In this document: in pieces, positions 26,272 to 35,962 of the stretch
Numbering within the stretch: the stretch's first letter is position 1
Layout: every line of letters begins with the position of its first letter
Assembly: GCF_017163935.1 (NCBI RefSeq)
Contig: NZ_JABVZR010000002.1
Coordinates: forward strand, 2,604,001-2,668,000
Source of the DNA: Novosphingobium terrae
GTDB taxonomy: Bacteria > Pseudomonadota > Alphaproteobacteria > Sphingomonadales > Sphingomonadaceae
Length of the DNA stretch: 64,000 nucleotides
Direction of reading: 5' to 3'
Translations under genes and position numbers: made by a program
The notes under the pieces: model-generated
Told to the model about the DNA's origin: nothing
What the model saw: only the letters and a program-made list of their open reading frames with translations
Databases searched by the model: none

Positions 26272-28757
26272 GACTTGCTGAGGATTACCCTGAAGTTGCG
26301 GCCAAAGATCGGGCGACCATACACGGCATCCGCCGTTCCCTGACCCGAAATCGTATCGGTGCGGGTGTTGCCTTCGGTCAGGCCCTTGGCATTGGTGAGG
26401 TTGTCAGCCACCACCTGGAACAGCCACTTGTTGCGCGTCACGATCAGGCCCGCGCCGAAGGTGCCATAGGCGGGCAGGGCGGTGTTGTTGCTGGCATCCA
26501 CAAAGCGGCGGCCCACAAATTCATAGCTGCCGTAAAGCGAGGCATGGTTGCCCGCCATGTCGAAATCGAAGGTGGGGCGTACATGGCCGTAGATCTTGGG
26601 ATCGCGGATGATCTGCTTGCCTTCGACAATCGAAAGGTCCGCGCTCGTGCCCGAGGACAGGTTCTTGTACTGCGGGTCCTGCACGGTGACCGAGGCGTCG
26701 ATCGAGAAGAAGCGGTTGACCTTCACATGGCCGTCGCCCTCGATGCCCTTGGTGACGACATCGCTGATGAAGGTGACGGTCTGGTTGTTCAGCCCCGTCG
26801 TCGCATTATAGGCCGCGAAGCTGGAGTTGAGCGGGCTGAACTTGGTGTAGAAGCCGGTCAGGTAAAGGTAGGAGCCATGCGCCTGCGCCTTGATCCCCGC
26901 CTCATACTGATAGGCCTTCGACGAGATGGTGCTGGCCGAAGTGCTCATCATGTTCGACGATGACGCCGGGATCACCAGCCGCGAGGCGCGGATATAGGCG
27001 CCCAGATGATGCGAGACATCGTAATTGGCGCCCACCGTCCAGTTGGTGGCGCTGGGGCTCAGCGTGTTGATCTTGATGCTTCCGGTGAAAGCCTGCGTGG
27101 CATCATCGGCCAGCGTGGTGGCATTGCCCAGATTGACCGCAGTCGTGTTGGCCGCCCAGCCGCTGTAGTGATACCATTCCTGACGGATGCCGGCATCGAC
27201 GCGCAGCTTGTCGGTGATGTCCCAGGTGTCATTGGCGTAAAGGGCGATCATCTTGGAATCGACCTTGCCCTGCGCCAGTGTCGAGGCATCATGCAGCGCG
27301 CCATTGTCGGTGACATAGCCCAGCACATTGCCCGAGGCGCCATAGGCCACCAGATCGAGCGTCTGGGGCTGACCGGTGACGGGGATCAGATAGTCCTGAT
27401 AGACGCCGAATTCGGTCTCACCCCAGATTGCGCCATAAAGGCCGACTTTCAGGTCATGATGGCCCAAGCCGGTGTCGAACTGGCGGGCGATGCTGGCGTC
27501 GCTCTGCCAACTGTAGAAATTGGAGTTGGTGGCGCGATATTGCGCGCTCATCACCAGGCCTGACTGGCTGTAGGGATTGTAGGGCGTGGCGCCATTGGTG
27601 CCCGCAATCGCATAGCCCAGCGAGGTCACGCCGCTGCCGAAAGCGGTGCGGGCCGCCGTCAGATAGCTGTTGGCGAAGGTGTTCGCATCCTGTGGATTGG
27701 TTGTGGAGTAAAGGGCATCGAAGCTGCTCTTGCCCTTGGTGAAGCCGGTCTTGACCGAGACGTTCCACGGGCCGAAGTGATCCTCATAATCCACCGCCGC
27801 ATTGAAGAAATTCATGTAGCGGCCGTTGGAGAGATCACGGTTGATGGACTTCACCGTGCCCGAACCGTCGCGGTATTTGATGTTGACGTTCTCGAAGGTG
27901 GGCGAATTCATCGTGCCCGAGAAATAGTTGATCCACGGGTTCAGAGACTGCGAGGGATTGTTGGGATTGGCGACCGGGATCGGCAAATAGAAGCTGTTGT
28001 GATCATTGACATACATGCCGCTGATCTTGATCGATCCGCCGCTGGCCAGATCATGCTTGATGTTGGCGCGGATCTGGCCGCCCTTGTCATTGGGGAAGCC
28101 GTTGTCGCGATAGCCATCGTGATAGCGCAGGAAGCCGCCGATGGCGTAATAGGTGTCATGGCCCAATGGCCCGGCCTGATAGGCATCGAGGCGGTAGAGG
28201 CCGGTGTCGCCGATGGTTAGCTGGGCGCGCCCGCGCGCCACATTCGATCCCGTCACGGTGATGTTGTTGACGATGCCCGCTGCCGAGCTGCCGTAAATAG
28301 GCGCCGGGCCGCCGCGCACGACTTCGACGTGATCGGTCATCAGATCGTTGCGGTTCATGCCGTCGCCGCCGTTGAAGAAATAGCCGTCCAGCTCCTGGAA
28401 CAGCGGCAGGCCGTCCTGCTGGAACAGCAGATAGCCGCGGTCGGTGGGAATGCCGCGCAGGCGGGTGACGTTCTGCACCTCGCCGCCGGTTTCCTCGACC
28501 TGAATGCCGGGAACGTTGCTGAGCAGATCGGCCATGCTCTTGGGCGCGATCTTCTGCACGTCCTTCTGGGACAGGACATTGACGGCATAGTCGACATCGA
28601 AGCGGCGCTCGGGGCGCGAGGAGCCGGTGACGATGATGTCGGAAGGCTTGGTGGCGGCGCTGGAATCGTCCTGCGCCGCTGCCGTCTGGGCATGAAGCGG
28701 GCTGGTGAAAAGCAGGGCGGCAGTGGCGGTTGTCGCGAGAAGGTGTCGGTGTGTCAT
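26265..28757 (-). CDS. TonB-dependent receptor linked to DUF218 and ROK genes
   Basis: An 830-residue outer-membrane receptor with a signal peptide (1-23, ending LHAQ), a plug (about 45-170; PSDIIVTGSSRPERR, ADLLSNVPGIQVEETGGEV, LFQQDGLPLF, VEVVRGGPAPIYGSSAAG) and a 22-strand-type barrel ending in FGRNFRVILSKSW, with the terminal aromatic residue. IVTGS near the mature N-terminus is the place of the TonB box. The sugar-type regulator in the same operon suggests a carbohydrate ligand, an inference. The 132-bp gap upstream holds an AT-only stretch (about 28803-28840) likely to be its promoter. Confidence 0.92.
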   Translation of the reverse strand: MTHRHLLATTATAALLFTSPLHAQTAAAQDDSSAATKPSDIIVTGSSRPERRFDVDYAVNVLSQKDVQKIAPKSMADLLSNVPGIQVEETGGEVQNVTRLRGIPTDRGYLLFQQDGLPLFQELDGYFFNGGDGMNRNDLMTDHVEVVRGGPAPIYGSSAAGIVNNITVTGSNVARGRAQLTIGDTGLYRLDAYQAGPLGHDTYYAIGGFLRYHDGYRDNGFPNDKGGQIRANIKHDLASGGSIKISGMYVNDHNSFYLPIPVANPNNPSQSLNPWINYFSGTMNSPTFENVNIKYRDGSGTVKSINRDLSNGRYMNFFNAAVDYEDHFGPWNVSVKTGFTKGKSSFDALYSTTNPQDANTFANSYLTAARTAFGSGVTSLGYAIAGTNGATPYNPYSQSGLVMSAQYRATNSNFYSWQSDASIARQFDTGLGHHDLKVGLYGAIWGETEFGVYQDYLIPVTGQPQTLDLVAYGASGNVLGYVTDNGALHDASTLAQGKVDSKMIALYANDTWDITDKLRVDAGIRQEWYHYSGWAANTTAVNLGNATTLADDATQAFTGSIKINTLSPSATNWTVGANYDVSHHLGAYIRASRLVIPASSSNMMSTSASTISSKAYQYEAGIKAQAHGSYLYLTGFYTKFSPLNSSFAAYNATTGLNNQTVTFISDVVTKGIEGDGHVKVNRFFSIDASVTVQDPQYKNLSSGTSADLSIVEGKQIIRDPKIYGHVRPTFDFDMAGNHASLYGSYEFVGRRFVDASNNTALPAYGTFGAGLIVTRNKWLFQVVADNLTNAKGLTEGNTRTDTISGQGTADAVYGRPIFGRNFRVILSKSW

Positions 28758-28889
28758 GGTAACCCCCGTTGAGCTTGGGGGCGCTATCTGCTCGCTGTGT
28801 GACGCTTTTTATTATTTTTCGTAAAATAAATAAAAATAGAGCGCCGGCGTGGCGAGCGCGGCGGGGACGTCATGGGAAGATGGCTCAAC
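28758..28889 (-). promoter_or_regulatory. AT-rich promoter region of the TBDR-DUF218-ROK operon
   Basis: The stretch TTTTTATTATTTTTCGTAAA and following AAATAAATAAAAATAGA (about 28806-28842) is the most AT-rich of the window. It sits 50-85 bp upstream of the receptor start on the minus strand. It may hold the promoter and the ROK operator. TTTTCGTAAAA is a small inverted repeat. Confidence 0.45.
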
Positions 28890-29774
28890 TCAGGAAAGAT
28901 TCTCCACGAATTTCCTCAGCTTGTTATGAACGAGCATGACGGCGGTGCTCGGCTTGGGGGGCAAAAAGCCGTAGCTGATCATATCATGGCCGACGTTAAG
29001 GTCCGTCACCTCTTCCAGCAGACCGGCCTCCACGCCGGGCTGGGCGCGGGTGGTGCTGATCAGAACGCCGCCCATATGGGCATAGGCCAGCTCCATCGCA
29101 TGCTCATGAACCACCTGCGCCGCCACGCGGTAATGTGAAAAGCTGGCGCGCTCCAGCGTCATGCGCATCGCCCGTTCCAGCGGTGACCCGGCCAGCGGCA
29201 GAACGATGGGAAAGGGTTGAGAGCGATCGGCCCGCCATGCGGCGATCACTTTGGGCGAGGCGAACAGGCCACCGCGATAACGGGCAATGGGCTGGGCATG
29301 GTCTGGCACCGAATAGAAGACCGGCAGCGCCATATAGGCCAGATCGAGATTGTCGCGCGCCAGCACATTGGCGGGCACGTCGCAAGGTTCCAGCGGGTGG
29401 AAATCCAGCTCGATCCGTCGCCCCTCAATCTGCAGATCCAGCGCGGCGGGGCGGAACATGGTGTTGAGGATCACCCCGCCCGCACCCACCCGCACGGTGA
29501 TGGGCAGATCGGCGCCGCTGCCCGCGAAACCCAGACGGCGCACGCTGTTCAGGATCGCCTCACTTTCGCGCAGCAATTGCCGCCCTGCCTGGTTCAGGCG
29601 CCCGGGCAGGCCGGGTGTCCGCTCGAACAGGGCGCGGCCGCTGGCCTTTTCCAGCGCGCCGATATGGCGGCTGATCGCCACCTGCGATATGCCCAGCGCC
29701 TGAGCGGCAGCGGCATTGCTGCCCAGACGGCACACCGCGCCGAACACTTCGAGCTGACGAATGGTTCCCGCCAT
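28890..29774 (-). CDS. LysR-family transcriptional regulator
   Basis: A 294-residue LysR protein with the N-terminal helix-turn-helix (LGSNAAAAQALGISQVAISR, then LEKASGRALFERTPGLPG) and a C-terminal effector-binding domain (about 92-290). It is divergent from the sulfatase operon that starts 116 bp away and lies upstream, on the same strand, of the TBDR-DUF218-ROK run. The divergent placement makes the sulfatase operon its more likely target. The effector is unknown. Confidence 0.9.
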   Translation of the reverse strand: MAGTIRQLEVFGAVCRLGSNAAAAQALGISQVAISRHIGALEKASGRALFERTPGLPGRLNQAGRQLLRESEAILNSVRRLGFAGSGADLPITVRVGAGGVILNTMFRPAALDLQIEGRRIELDFHPLEPCDVPANVLARDNLDLAYMALPVFYSVPDHAQPIARYRGGLFASPKVIAAWRADRSQPFPIVLPLAGSPLERAMRMTLERASFSHYRVAAQVVHEHAMELAYAHMGGVLISTTRAQPGVEAGLLEEVTDLNVGHDMISYGFLPPKPSTAVMLVHNKLRKFVENLS

Positions 29775-29890
29775 GGCTCCCCCCTTAACCTTTACGTTCA
29801 GGCACCCATAACCCCTTCATGCGTCGCTGACCAATCGAACAATCTGTAGCCTTCCCATCAATCGGGCGGATGGACCCGGAGGCTTGCCGG

Positions 29891-32173
29891 ATGAGGATGA
29901 TCAGCATGAAGCCACGCGGGTTGCGCGCGATGATCTGTGCCGGAGCCATGGTCGCCATGCTGGCGGGCCCGGGGGCGATGGCTCAGGGAGCGCAAATCGC
30001 GCCGATTGCCGCACCTGCTCCGGTGGTGCCCAAAGGAGCGCCCAATGTGCTGGTGGTGCTCAATGACGATGTGGGCTTTGGTGCGGCCAGCACCTTTGGC
30101 GGGCCGATCCCCACGCCCGCCTATGATGCGCTGGCGGCGCAGGGGCTGCGCTACAATCGCTTTCACACCACGGCGATGTGTTCGCCCACGCGGGCGGCCC
30201 TGCTGACCGGGCGCAATCCGCATCATGTGCAGATGGGCGGGATCACCAATCTGTCGATCAACGCGCCCGGCTACACGGGCATTCTGCCCAAGAGCGCGGC
30301 CAGCATCGGGCGCGTGCTGCAGATGAACGGCTACAGCACGGCATGGTTCGGCAAGAACCATGTGACGCCCGAATGGGAAAGCACGCCGGTCGGCTCCTTC
30401 GATCGCTGGCCGACGGGGCTGGGCTTCGACTATTTCTACGGTTTCATGAATGGCGCTTCCAGCCAGTGGAACCCGGATCTGACCGAAAACACCGTACCCG
30501 TCGAGGCACCGCAGCAGCCGGGCTATATCCTCGACCGCGATCTGGCGGACCATCTGATCGACTGGATGCACCGCCATATCGAGGTGGCGCCCGACAAGCC
30601 CTTCTTCGCCTATTGGGCCCCGGGCACGGCGCATGAACCGCATCAGGCCCCCGCCGACTGGATCGCGCGTTTCAGGGGGCGGTTCGATCAGGGCTGGGAC
30701 GCAATGCGCGAGGAAACCTTCGCCCGGCAAAAGGCGATGGGCATCGTCCCTCAGGATGCCGTGCTGACCCCGCGTCCGGCAGGCATCCCGGCATGGTCCA
30801 GCCTGAGCCCGCAGGAACAGGCTGTCGCCGCAAGGCTGATGGAGGTCCATGCCGCCCAGCGCGCCTACTTCGATGCGCAATTCGCCCGCGTGGTCGCCGC
30901 GCTGAAGGAGGCAGGGCAGTGGGACAACACGCTGGTGCTCTACATCGATGGTGACAATGGCGCCTCGGCGGAGGCCGGGCCCAATGGCACCACGGTCGGT
31001 CTGCTCAACCATGTGGCCGAACCGGCGTCTTACCGGGCGAGCCGTCTGGCCGAGATGGGCGGGCCCTGGTCGTCGGAGAACTATCCGGCGGGCTGGGCCT
31101 GGGCGATGGACACACCCTTCCAGTATTTCAAGCAGATGGCCTCGCATCTGGGCGGCATCCGCGATGGGCTGGTGATCAGTTGGCCCGGCCATATCGCGCA
31201 GCCGGGCGGGGTGCGCAGCCAGTTCGGCTATGTCACCGATATTGCTCCCACGATCTATGAGGCGGCGGGGATCACGCCGCCCGCGCAGGTCGACGGGGTG
31301 AAGCAGATGGGGCTGGACGGGGTGAGCCTGCTCGCTTCGCTGGGTGACGCGCAGGCGCCCACACGCCACCGCCAGCAATATTTCGAGATGCTGGGCAACC
31401 GCGCCTTCTACCGTGACGGCTGGCTGGCCTCGACCCTGCCGCCGAAGCTGGCGTGGGAGCCGGGCGCGGTGCCGCCGGTGAAGGACTGGGGCTGGGCGCT
31501 CTATGATCTGGACCATGATTTCTCGCAGTCGAAAGATGTCGCCGCGCAGCACCCGGCGATCCTGCGCGACCTGAAAAAGGGTTTCGATGCCGAGGCACGG
31601 CGCAACGGCTTTGCCGTGCTGGATGTGCCGATGATGGCGCGGGCGCAGGAAACAATGCGCCCCTATTGGGCCAATGGACGCAGCCATTTCACCTATTGGC
31701 GATCGGAACGCGCTTTGTCGGATGAGGCCTTTCCGGTGATCCGCAACCGCAGCTGGTCGATGCAGGTGCCGGTCGATGTGGCCGATGACAGAGCCTCGGG
31801 CACACTGACGGCGCAAGGCGGTTTTCCCTTTGGCTGGGGGCTCTATGTCTTCGATGGCGTGCCGACCTTTCTCTATCGCTGCGAGCCCCTGCCTTTGGTG
31901 CGGGTGAGCGCCGGGCCTCTGACGGCGGGGCATCATGTCATCACGCTGGAGATACGGGCCGATAGTGCAGCACCGGGCGCCGGGGCCAAAGTGCGGCTGA
32001 GCATCGACGGCGGGGCCGCAAGCGAAACGCATATGCCTGCCACCGTGCCCAATTTCTTCGGTCAGGAAGGGGTGGGGCTGGGCCGCGATGTCGGCACGCC
32101 GATCTCGGCGGAATACACCATGCCATTCCGTTTCGACGGCGCGATGGGGCCGATCACCATCGATCTCAAATAA
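29891..32173 (+). CDS. Arylsulfatase-type sulfatase (large form)
   Basis: A 760-residue periplasmic or secreted sulfatase that would hydrolyse sulfate esters. A signal peptide (about 1-31, MVAMLAGPGAMAQG) precedes the alkaline-phosphatase fold. Metal ligands DD lie in VLVVLNDDVGFG; the formylglycine site is Cys97 in CSPTRAALLTGR; later parts are GKNHVTPEW, DGDNGASAE and a long C-terminal region. It is about 200 residues longer than the P. aeruginosa enzyme, like the large actinobacterial arylsulfatases. Start ATG 29891 has GGAGG 8 nt upstream; ATG 29870 has none. The Cys needs a maturation enzyme not present in the window. First gene of a four-gene operon. Confidence 0.9.
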   Translation: MRMISMKPRGLRAMICAGAMVAMLAGPGAMAQGAQIAPIAAPAPVVPKGAPNVLVVLNDDVGFGAASTFGGPIPTPAYDALAAQGLRYNRFHTTAMCSPTRAALLTGRNPHHVQMGGITNLSINAPGYTGILPKSAASIGRVLQMNGYSTAWFGKNHVTPEWESTPVGSFDRWPTGLGFDYFYGFMNGASSQWNPDLTENTVPVEAPQQPGYILDRDLADHLIDWMHRHIEVAPDKPFFAYWAPGTAHEPHQAPADWIARFRGRFDQGWDAMREETFARQKAMGIVPQDAVLTPRPAGIPAWSSLSPQEQAVAARLMEVHAAQRAYFDAQFARVVAALKEAGQWDNTLVLYIDGDNGASAEAGPNGTTVGLLNHVAEPASYRASRLAEMGGPWSSENYPAGWAWAMDTPFQYFKQMASHLGGIRDGLVISWPGHIAQPGGVRSQFGYVTDIAPTIYEAAGITPPAQVDGVKQMGLDGVSLLASLGDAQAPTRHRQQYFEMLGNRAFYRDGWLASTLPPKLAWEPGAVPPVKDWGWALYDLDHDFSQSKDVAAQHPAILRDLKKGFDAEARRNGFAVLDVPMMARAQETMRPYWANGRSHFTYWRSERALSDEAFPVIRNRSWSMQVPVDVADDRASGTLTAQGGFPFGWGLYVFDGVPTFLYRCEPLPLVRVSAGPLTAGHHVITLEIRADSAAPGAGAKVRLSIDGGAASETHMPATVPNFFGQEGVGLGRDVGTPISAEYTMPFRFDGAMGPITIDLK

Positions 32174-32198
32174 AACCACAAATTGGGGGGAGAAGACC

Positions 32199-34484
32199 AT
32201 GAGGATTTCACACAAGGGAGGGCTGTGCGCCCTGCTGCTGGCCACCACCGCCATGCCGGTGAAGGCGCAGGAAGCCCCTGCTGCCGAGAAGGCATCCGGG
32301 GCAGGCATTCAGGACATTATCGTCACCGCGCAGCGCCGCAGCGAAAATCTGCAGCGTGCCGCCATTGCCGTCTCGGCGGTGACGGGCGATGCGCTGACCA
32401 GTCGTGGCGTGACCACCACCGATCAGCTTTCCAAGCTGGTCCCCGCGCTGGTGATCCAGCCAACCGGGGGCACCAACGTCAACATCTATATCCGCGGGGT
32501 GGGCGCTTTTGGCGCCACCCCCACCAATGAGAACGCCATCGCCTTTGCCGCCGATGGCGTGTTCATCGCGCGGCCCGGTGGTACGGTGGGCAATTTCTAT
32601 GATCTGGAACGTGTCGAGGTGCTGAAAGGCCCGCAGGGCACGCTCTATGGGCGCAACTCCACCGGCGGCGCGATCAATCTGGTGACGCGCAAGCCTCGGC
32701 TGGGCGAAACCTCCGCGGAGCTGGGCTTCGAGGTGGGCAATTACAGCGAAATCAAGAGCAATGCCGCCGTCAATCTGCCGCTGTCGAGCAGCATGGCGCT
32801 GCGCATGGCGGGGCAGATCGTGCAGCGCGATGGTTATCTCAGCCGGGGCTATGACGATGAGGTGGGCCAGGCGGCGCGCGCGCAACTGCTCTTCAAGCCG
32901 GATGACAAGCTTTCGGTGCTGCTCTCGGGCGATTACTACCATCAGGGCGGCAAGGGCGCGGGCAGCGTGCTGTTGCCTGACAGCACCGTGCCCAATGCGC
33001 CTTCGCTCAAATCCCGCGTCAGCGGCGCCGATCCGGCCAGCCTGGCGGTGGTGCAGGCGGCGTTTCCGGGGCAATATGCCTCGCTCTATCTGCCGCAGGA
33101 CGATGGCTATGTCCGCTCCAGCTTCTGGGGCGTGTCGGCCACGGTGGATTACGATCTGGGTTTTGCCAAGCTGACGGCCATTCCCGCCTATCGCGAGAGC
33201 CGGCCAACCTATCTCAGCTATCGCCCCGGCTTCCATCAGGAACAGACCGAATTCGCGCGCCAGCTTTCGGGCGAATTGCGGCTGTCTTCGCCGGGCAGCA
33301 ACAGGCTCGGCTATGTGGTGGGGCTGTTCTATTTCAACCAGCATCAGAACGCCAATGCGCTCAACCAGCAGGCCGCAGGCAACCAGAACCAGTTGCAATA
33401 TGACGATCTGACCACCGAAAGCTGGGCTGCCTTCGGTCAGGCAACCTATAAGCTGACCTCCGCGTTCCGTCTGGTAGGCGGCGCCCGCTACACCAGCGAG
33501 ATGCACGACCAGCAGGCCCAGTCGCGCAGCCCCACGGCGGCCAATCTGACGCCGCCCTACACGCCGATCGACGGTCATGTCACCTCGGGCCGGGTGACGT
33601 GGAAGGCGGGCGTGGAATGGGATGTGGCGCCGCGCTCGCTGCTCTATGCCAATGTCGCCACGGGGTTCAAATCGGGCGGGATCGGGCAATATTCCACCTC
33701 TCAGCCCGCGCTCAATATCTACAAGCCAGAGACGCTGACCGCCTATACGATGGGTTCAAAAAACCGCTTTTTCGACAATCGCCTGCAGCTCAATCTTGAA
33801 GCATTTTATTGGGATTATCGAAACCAGCAGATGGCCGTGCTGGTGCCGCGTGTGGAGAACACCTCCACCATCGCGCAACAGGTGATCAATGTCGGCCATG
33901 CACGCCAATATGGTCTGGATGCCGAGATCGAGGTGGCGGTGACGCCGCGCGACCGGGTGACGCTGAATGCGGAATATCTGAACTCGAAATATCTCAGCTT
34001 CACCTATCAGCTGGCCTTTGCCGCGCCGGTCGGTTCCCCGCGTATCGGTTGCGCCGCCACGCAGGCCGCGACCAGCCCGGTGCGCCTGTTCACCGTTGAT
34101 TGCTCGGGGCAGCCCGCACTCAATGCGCCCCGCTGGTCGTTGACGGGAGGGTATCAGCATACCTTCCCGCTCGATGCCGACCATCGCCTGATCGCCGCGA
34201 TCAACAGCCAATATCAGACCGGGCGCTATCTGGCCGCCGAATACACCGCTCAGGAATGGCAACCGGCCTTTATCAGCTCCGATGCAACGCTGACGCTGGA
34301 AGGCAAAGGGGGCCGCTGGTCGGTCAGTGCATGGGTCAACAATCTGGAGAACACCGTGATCCGCAATCAGGTGTTCCAGCGCACCATTCAGGGCTCTTCC
34401 ACCGCCAATGGCCCGGCGGCGGTCTATTACACCGGCCTGCGCCCGCCGCGCACCTATGGGTTGCGCGCCAATTTCAAGATCTGA
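32199..34484 (+). CDS. TonB-dependent receptor between two sulfatases
   Basis: A 761-residue outer-membrane receptor. Signal peptide 1-24 (ATTAMPVKAQ), TonB-box region QDIIVTAQRRSENLQ, plug with VSAVTGDALTSRGV, NIYIRGVGAFG and the classic VEVLKGPQGTLYGRNSTGG, and a barrel ending TYGLRANFKI. The plug type is the large sphingomonad family expanded for organic ligands rather than siderophores. The start ATG 32199 has GGGGGGAGAAG just upstream. It lies 25 bp after one sulfatase and 15 bp before the next, so it probably imports the sulfated substrate or its fragment (inference). Confidence 0.93.
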   Translation: MRISHKGGLCALLLATTAMPVKAQEAPAAEKASGAGIQDIIVTAQRRSENLQRAAIAVSAVTGDALTSRGVTTTDQLSKLVPALVIQPTGGTNVNIYIRGVGAFGATPTNENAIAFAADGVFIARPGGTVGNFYDLERVEVLKGPQGTLYGRNSTGGAINLVTRKPRLGETSAELGFEVGNYSEIKSNAAVNLPLSSSMALRMAGQIVQRDGYLSRGYDDEVGQAARAQLLFKPDDKLSVLLSGDYYHQGGKGAGSVLLPDSTVPNAPSLKSRVSGADPASLAVVQAAFPGQYASLYLPQDDGYVRSSFWGVSATVDYDLGFAKLTAIPAYRESRPTYLSYRPGFHQEQTEFARQLSGELRLSSPGSNRLGYVVGLFYFNQHQNANALNQQAAGNQNQLQYDDLTTESWAAFGQATYKLTSAFRLVGGARYTSEMHDQQAQSRSPTAANLTPPYTPIDGHVTSGRVTWKAGVEWDVAPRSLLYANVATGFKSGGIGQYSTSQPALNIYKPETLTAYTMGSKNRFFDNRLQLNLEAFYWDYRNQQMAVLVPRVENTSTIAQQVINVGHARQYGLDAEIEVAVTPRDRVTLNAEYLNSKYLSFTYQLAFAAPVGSPRIGCAATQAATSPVRLFTVDCSGQPALNAPRWSLTGGYQHTFPLDADHRLIAAINSQYQTGRYLAAEYTAQEWQPAFISSDATLTLEGKGGRWSVSAWVNNLENTVIRNQVFQRTIQGSSTANGPAAVYYTGLRPPRTYGLRANFKI

Positions 34485-34499
34485 ACCTGTGAGGCTTTC

Positions 34500-35933
34500 A
34501 TGACCACTTTCAACACCAGCCGCCGCAGCTTTCTGGCCACCACCGGGCTGACGGGTCTGGCGCTGGCGGCGGGGGCTCAGGCGGCCCCCGTCGCCAGCGG
34601 CAAGCAACCCAACATCGTCTACATCATGGCCGACGATATGGGCTATGCTGACCTGTCCTGCTTTGGCGCGCAGGGCTACACCACGCCGGTGCTGGACGGT
34701 CTGGCGGCGCAGGGGCTGAAGCTGCGCCACGCCTATGCCAATGCGCCGATCTGCTCGCCCACGCGCACCGCGCTGGTGACGGGGCGCTATCAGGGGCGGT
34801 TCCGCGCCGGGCTGAACGAGCCCAATGTGGGCTTCACCCCCGGCATGGAGCTGCCCAAGGGCACGCCCACGGTCGCCTCGATGCTGCGCGATGCGGGTTA
34901 TCGCACGGCCTTCGTTGGCAAATGGCATGTCTGCAAGGTGCCGGAGTTCAGCCCCTTTCATTACGGCTATGACAGCTTTTTCGGCATTGCCGGAGGCGGC
35001 GCGGATTACTTCATCCATACCGCGATCCGCAATGGCGCGCCGGTGGAGGGCGATCTGCGTGATGGCGACAAGGAAATCCATCGCGAGGGCTATCTGACCG
35101 ATATTCTGGCGGATGAGGCCATCAAGCAGATCAAGGCCGGGGGCGACAAGCCGCTGTTCCTCAGCCTGCATTTCAACGCGCCGCACTGGCCATGGGAGGG
35201 GCCCGAGGATGCGGCTCATGCCCATACCCTCAAGGATATGCGCGATCCTTCCGGCGGCAGTCTGGAAACCTATGCGAAGATGATGGTCAGCATGGATGCC
35301 AACATCGGCCGCGTTCTGGCCGCACTGGAGCAGGCGGGGATGAGCGAAAACACGCTGGTGGTCTTCACCAGCGACAATGGCGGCGAGCGCTATTCGAACA
35401 CCTGGCCGCTGACGGGCTATAAGGGCGAGTTGCTGGAAGGCGGCATCCGCGTGCCGATGATCGTGCGCTGGCCGGGGCATATTGCCCCGGCCAGCGTTTC
35501 GGATCAGGTGGTGATTTCGATGGATACGGTGCCCACCTTTCTGGCTGCGGCCAAGGCGCCGCCCCCGGTTTCGGACGGGCTCAATCTGTTGCCGCAATGG
35601 ACCGGGCAGGCGCCATCCGTCAGCCGCACCCTGTTCTGGCGGATGAAGGCCAGCGATCAGGCGGCGGTGCGAGAGGGCAACTGGAAATATCTGCGTCTGG
35701 GCGGCAAAGAGCATCTCTTCGATGTCGCCCGCGACCCGCGCGAAAGGGCTGAACTGGGGCCGCTCTACCCCGAACGTCTGGCCGCGATGCGCGCGCAATG
35801 GGAGGCATGGAACGCCACCATGCTGCCCTATCCACCGGACAGCTACAGCGAGCCGACCTCCGCCTTTTACGCCGACCGTTTCCCCGCGCCGCCCAAGGGA
35901 ACTGCCGATCCGGTTGCGGGAAAGGGCGCATGA
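34500..35933 (+). CDS. Sulfatase with a twin-arginine-like signal
   Basis: A 477-residue sulfatase. The N-terminus has SRRSFLATTGLTGLALAAGA, a Tat-type signal with cleavage near AQAA. The catalytic domain shows NIVYIMADDMGYADLS (metal-binding Asp pair), Cys85 in CSPTRTALVTGR (formylglycine site), GKWHVCKVPEF, and TSDNGGERY with GGIRVPMIVRWPG. Size and order fit polysaccharide or aryl sulfatases of the S1 family. It differs clearly from the first sulfatase in this operon. A Tat signal would mean export after folding, which fits cytoplasmic maturation of the Cys. Confidence 0.92.
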   Translation: MTTFNTSRRSFLATTGLTGLALAAGAQAAPVASGKQPNIVYIMADDMGYADLSCFGAQGYTTPVLDGLAAQGLKLRHAYANAPICSPTRTALVTGRYQGRFRAGLNEPNVGFTPGMELPKGTPTVASMLRDAGYRTAFVGKWHVCKVPEFSPFHYGYDSFFGIAGGGADYFIHTAIRNGAPVEGDLRDGDKEIHREGYLTDILADEAIKQIKAGGDKPLFLSLHFNAPHWPWEGPEDAAHAHTLKDMRDPSGGSLETYAKMMVSMDANIGRVLAALEQAGMSENTLVVFTSDNGGERYSNTWPLTGYKGELLEGGIRVPMIVRWPGHIAPASVSDQVVISMDTVPTFLAAAKAPPPVSDGLNLLPQWTGQAPSVSRTLFWRMKASDQAAVREGNWKYLRLGGKEHLFDVARDPRERAELGPLYPERLAAMRAQWEAWNATMLPYPPDSYSEPTSAFYADRFPAPPKGTADPVAGKGA

Positions 35934-35962
35934 TGGTGAATCATTCGAAGGGAAGGAAAATT

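Noticed and set aside
29858..32308. 816-residue minus-strand open frame opposite the first sulfatase
   Set aside because: The sulfatase frame has the CSPTR site and metal ligands; the antisense frame is Arg/His-rich without motifs.
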